DNA from: PALSA-607 sp036510735
GTDB lineage: Bacteria > Actinomycetota > Actinomycetes > Acidothermales > Acidothermaceae
Assembly: GCA_036510735.1 (NCBI GenBank)
Contig: DATCDK010000137.1
Span: 1 to 33,306 of the forward strand
Reading direction: 5' to 3'
Length of the DNA: 33,306 nt
Positions 30,588 through 33,306 of this stretch are shown here, piece by piece. Every line of letters starts with the position of its first letter. Position 1 is the first letter of the stretch. Position numbers and translations under genes: made by a program. The notes below the pieces were generated by a model. It saw only the letters and a list, made by a program, of their open reading frames with translations. It was not told the origin of the DNA and ran no database searches.

Positions 30588-30673
30588 AGTGGCCACCTCC
30601 TCTCCGACTCGGTGATCCGCGAACAGTAAGCCCAGCGCAACGGCACGCGCCACGGAATTACCGCGCTGCACAA

Positions 30674-31483
30674 TTATCGCAGCCGGTGCGGGGGTCCGAT
30701 CCGGACGTCGACTCCGGGCGAGTGGTGCACCAGCGGCTCGCCGACGGGCTGCGGAAGTCCGGCCGCGGCCACCAATCCGTCATCGACGAAGCGAGCCGTC
30801 GCGCGGTGCAGCACCCACGGGTCATGTTGCGCAATGCCGTAGCGCCGCCAACTCCCAGCGCCCGCCCGCGAATATGCCGACGCGGAAAATCCGCGGAACG
30901 CCCCAGGGCCGGTGATGCTGAACAACCGCCATCGAGCGGTGAGGAAATGGTCGTGCTGCGTGAGTTCGCTTGGCTTGAACGGCGGCCCGATGTCGATGGT
31001 CACGTTGCTAGTTGCGCCAGGGGGGCCCGGCCACCGTCGTGCACACGAGTACATCACCACGTCGCCAGAACGCTCCAACGACATGCGCGACCACATGTAG
31101 GGCAACCGAAAAGTAGCGCGCGCTGTCAGCACCGCGCCGAGTCGCGATGCATCAAGAGAGAAGAACCAGATGCCCGGCCGGCCGTACTCGTCGATCACGT
31201 AGGTCCGTACGTTGGTCTCGCAAAACCGCGACGCCCAGGGCAGCGACGGAGTACGCGGCAGGCTCACCAGCATGTTGAACGGAACGAGACCGACCCATGC
31301 CTTTCCGTCGAACGTATCGAGCGTGAGCCCGACCGGTAGCAGCCGCGCGACGACGTCCGGCTCATAGGACCAATGCAAGAACGTCAACGTGTCCCAGCGG
31401 TGCATCATCACCGGGTGCGCGACGTCGACCGGGCACACCGGGCCGTACGCTTCGACGTCCGATGGGCTCGGCATAGAGCCCAT
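30674..31483 (-). CDS. DUF2071 (YqjF-like) protein
   Basis: A 269-aa soluble protein of the DUF2071 family, named after Bacillus YqjF. Visible family signatures: WDTLTFLHWSYEPDVVARLL, then VGLTLDTFDGKAWVGLVPF, FCETNVRTYVIDEYGRPGIW and FFSLDASRLGAVLTARATFR. The fold is thought related to acetoacetate decarboxylase, but no activity is established. The ATG at 31483 or 31474 may be the start; neither has a clear ribosome binding site. It lies 15 bp after the cytochrome b gene on the same strand, so it is probably the third gene of an operon with the molybdopterin oxidoreductase pair. Confidence 0.88.
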   Translation of the reverse strand: MGSMPSPSDVEAYGPVCPVDVAHPVMMHRWDTLTFLHWSYEPDVVARLLPVGLTLDTFDGKAWVGLVPFNMLVSLPRTPSLPWASRFCETNVRTYVIDEYGRPGIWFFSLDASRLGAVLTARATFRLPYMWSRMSLERSGDVVMYSCARRWPGPPGATSNVTIDIGPPFKPSELTQHDHFLTARWRLFSITGPGAFRGFSASAYSRAGAGSWRRYGIAQHDPWVLHRATARFVDDGLVAAAGLPQPVGEPLVHHSPGVDVRIGPPHRLR

Positions 31484-31498
31484 ACTGTCGGACGCCGA

Positions 31499-32137
31499 TC
31501 AGCTGCCCTTCGTCGCCTTCTCTCGCTCGATTTCGCGCAAGGCCCAAGCCTTGTGTTCGCGCTGCGCCCATGAGGTGGAGACGTATCCAGTGCGCATACC
31601 GCGCAACGCGTACGGATCGCGATTGGCCATGTACATGTGGCCGAGCACGAGGGCCAGAATTGCGTAGGACATCCAGTCGTGTACGAACGTTGCGCCGGTA
31701 CGAAGCGAGACCGGCCAGGCGTTTGCAAAGCGCATGATGAGTCCCGTGCCGAGCATCGTGAAGATTGCGCCGAGCTGGAAGTTCGCGTTGAGTTTCTGAC
31801 CGGCGTTGAACTTGCCTACCGGGATCGTGCCGGCACGACGTTGCCGCGACCGCAGCCACTTCCAGTCGTTGCGGGTGAAGCGGTTGAGGCGACCAGCGTC
31901 GGTGCGAAAAGCCTTTGATAGCAAGCCGGCAAGGATCGGGATCGGCAAGCTGATGCCGGCGATGACGTGGATCCATTCGACGAGGGCGCGATTTCCGAAC
32001 AACTGCGACAGTACGTCGACGTAGAGAATCGCCGCCGTCGCGAGGCAGATGCCCATCAGGATGGCCGTCGCGCGATGCACCCAGCGCTCCCCGCGGGTGA
32101 ACCGCAGGAGTTCAGCAGGTGGATGCGTCGTCGTCAT
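31499..32137 (-). CDS. Membrane cytochrome b-type subunit of a molybdopterin oxidoreductase
   Basis: A 212-aa membrane protein with four or five hydrophobic segments and histidines placed as heme ligands of the Ni/Fe-hydrogenase or formate dehydrogenase cytochrome b type: His21 (RWVHRATAILMGI), His57 (EWIHVIAGISLPI), His153 (FVHDWMSYAILAL) and His167 (LGHMYMANRDP). It would pass electrons between the quinone pool and the partner enzyme. ATG 32137 is taken as start because homology begins there. The molybdopterin gene stops at 32140, two bases before this start, so translational coupling is likely. Confidence 0.88.
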   Translation of the reverse strand: MTTTHPPAELLRFTRGERWVHRATAILMGICLATAAILYVDVLSQLFGNRALVEWIHVIAGISLPIPILAGLLSKAFRTDAGRLNRFTRNDWKWLRSRQRRAGTIPVGKFNAGQKLNANFQLGAIFTMLGTGLIMRFANAWPVSLRTGATFVHDWMSYAILALVLGHMYMANRDPYALRGMRTGYVSTSWAQREHKAWALREIEREKATKGS

Positions 32138-32139
32138 GC

Positions 32140-32931
32140 TCAGCTCGTTGGCGCATCGTCGTCGCGGCCGTTCGACTTGCCTACCCACGCGTCGACGTCG
32201 TAGCCCTCGTCCTCCCAGTAGCCCGGCGTTACCTTGTTAGCCAGCGTGATGCCGCCCAACCACTTGCACGACTTGTAGCCGTACATCGGGGCAACATAGA
32301 GCCGGACCGGGCCGCCGTGGTCACGGGCGACGGGCGCGCCGAGCATCGTCAGCGCGACGATGATGTCGCGTCGCTGCGCCTGCGCGAGCGTCAGGCTTTC
32401 GGTATAGACGCCGTCGAACGAGGTGAACTCAAGTGCCGTGGCGGTGCTCTTGACGCCGACGTGGTCGAGCAGGTCGGGCAAGGCGACTCCCGACCAGTGC
32501 ACCTGTGGCACCCGCCAGCCGGTCACACACTGGAAGTCCTTGATGAGGTTGGTCTGCGGCATGGCCTGGAGATCGGCATAGCTCAACGTCGTCGGCCGAT
32601 CGACGAGGCCACCGACCGTGAGCTGGTAGTCGGCGATCGTGCGCTCCGGTTCCGAGGAAGCGACGTTGTAGTAGCGGAATCTGTCGACGGCGGGCAGCAG
32701 ATTCGACAGTCCGGTCGGGTCGTTGCGGACGACCGGATCCAAGACGTCGCTTTGGGCGTTCTCGAGCTGCTTGCCGAAGATGACGCCAACGGCCCCGAGG
32801 CCGAGCATGCCAAGCACAATGCGGCGGCCGATGGGTCGGCCCGCGCCATCGATCTCAGGCGCGACTTCTGGCTCGCCGTCCTGGGATACAGGAGCTGGCG
32901 GCCGCTCGTCGTCGTCCCACGGGCGGTTCAT
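32140..32931 (-). CDS. Sulfite-oxidase-family molybdopterin oxidoreductase, Tat-exported
   Basis: A 263-aa protein of the sulfite oxidase/YedY (MsrP) fold. A twin-arginine motif GRRIVLGMLGLGAVGVIFG (Arg36-Arg37) suggests Tat export with the cofactor bound, possibly as a membrane anchor. The molybdenum-ligating Cys is probably Cys135 in FQCVTGWRV; VHWSGVALPDLLDHVGV and YGYKSCKWLGGITL are family features. Substrate unknown: sulfite, methionine sulfoxide or another oxidised compound. The ATG at 32931 is chosen; ATG 32955 adds eight residues. It is co-transcribed with the cytochrome b gene, its likely membrane electron partner. Confidence 0.88.
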   Translation of the reverse strand: MNRPWDDDERPPAPVSQDGEPEVAPEIDGAGRPIGRRIVLGMLGLGAVGVIFGKQLENAQSDVLDPVVRNDPTGLSNLLPAVDRFRYYNVASSEPERTIADYQLTVGGLVDRPTTLSYADLQAMPQTNLIKDFQCVTGWRVPQVHWSGVALPDLLDHVGVKSTATALEFTSFDGVYTESLTLAQAQRRDIIVALTMLGAPVARDHGGPVRLYVAPMYGYKSCKWLGGITLANKVTPGYWEDEGYDVDAWVGKSNGRDDDAPTS

Positions 32932-33002
32932 CTTTCTATGATGCGCTCGCGACAACGCGCGAAGTGGGCGCAGTGGCCCTAGGGGTCATTACGAAACACG
33001 AA

Positions 33003-33035
33003 CGGGTGGCCACACCAATCGGCGTGGACCACCCG
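33003..33035. terminator. Hairpin after the cold shock gene
   Basis: CGGGTGGCCAC (33003-33013) pairs with GTGGACCACCCG (33024-33035), a stem of 11 bp with one bulged A. It lies 12 bp beyond the csp stop and probably ends that transcript. Confidence 0.65.
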
Positions 33036-33047
33036 GACGCTGCGAAC

Positions 33048-33248
33048 TCAGACGGGGCGGACGTTCTCCGCCTGCGGGCCCTTCGGGCCCTGCGTGATGT
33101 CGAAGTCGACTTTCTGGTTCTCTTCGAGGCTGCGGTAGCCGTCGGACTGGATGGCCGAGTAGTGGACGAAGACGTCTGCGCCGCCCTCGACGGCGATGAA
33201 GCCGAAGCCCTTCTCAGCGTTGAACCACTTCACTACACCTTGCGTCAC
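33048..33248 (-). CDS. CspA-family cold shock protein
   Basis: A 66-aa single-domain nucleic-acid-binding protein: MTQGVVKWFNAEKGFGFIAV carries RNP1 (KGFGFI, 13-18) and DVFVHYSAI carries RNP2 (VFVHY, 26-30). Such proteins melt RNA structure and are made on cold shock or constitutively. The start is GTG 33248, after GGGAGA at proper spacing. A hairpin follows its stop. The 58 bp of upstream sequence inside the window shows no recognised cold-shock box. Confidence 0.96.
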   Translation of the reverse strand: MTQGVVKWFNAEKGFGFIAVEGGADVFVHYSAIQSDGYRSLEENQKVDFDITQGPKGPQAENVRPV

Positions 33249-33306
33249 GTGCTCTCCCTAACCAGGATTCGGTCCCCGCACCTCGCGGTCACCGGGCCGG
33301 CGTGGG

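Noticed and set aside
1..33306. CRISPR array, rRNA genes or complete tRNA genes
   Set aside because: I looked for regularly spaced repeats of 25-40 bp and for tRNA cloverleafs; only the 3' tRNA fragment at 2655-2678 was found.

Overview
The window is high-GC DNA, almost certainly from an actinobacterium (Actinomycetota). The gene families point that way: several very large LuxR-type ATPase (LAL) regulators, an AfsR/SARP-like BTAD regulator, DUF3558-like lipoproteins with Ala/Ser-rich linkers, an SCO4226/DUF4242-type protein, an Rv1284-like beta-carbonic anhydrase, and frequent GTG/TTG starts. I cannot name a genus.

Layout. (1) 1-2678 is an accessory segment. It holds the end of an IS481-type element that has cut the first codons off a higB-type toxin gene, then higA, a startless coding remnant, three 23-bp-spaced repeats and a DUF4143/AAA ATPase. 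It ends at a 24-bp piece of a tRNA 3' end (probably tRNA-Ser), which looks like the attachment-site scar of an integrated island; the intact tRNA and integrase would lie left of the window. (2) 2679-6438 is chromosome-like: a membrane GGDEF-EAL protein and a luciferase-like oxidoreductase. (3) 6534-18130 is a regulator cluster: a small DUF4242-like gene converging on a 931-aa LAL regulator, with both promoters carrying the same perfect 30-bp sequence; a divergent lipoprotein; then a leftward operon of DUF4242 protein, LAL regulator and a second paralogous LAL regulator; then an ABM-like small protein divergent from a TetR regulator. (4) 18206-21646: a membrane diguanylate cyclase, then a TetR/MFS efflux pair with clear operators. 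(5) 21706-25651: a repeat-rich intergenic region, a 1000-aa BTAD/NB-ARC regulator and a second divergent lipoprotein. (6) 25675-33248 is mostly housekeeping: carbonic anhydrase, a PH-like protein, an MFS exporter, a soluble chemoreceptor, the ribosome assembly GTPase RsgA behind a 16-codon leader ORF and hairpin, a DUF2071 protein, a cytochrome b/molybdopterin oxidoreductase pair, and a cold shock protein.

How it fits together. About 12 kb encodes four P-loop (STAND-type) regulators of 930-1000 aa. Two LAL loci sit beside 83-aa DUF4242-type proteins, and two regulators are divergent from DUF3558-like lipoproteins. The best candidates for undescribed biology are this LAL/DUF4242/lipoprotein arrangement with its duplicated 30-bp control element, and the rsgA leader region.
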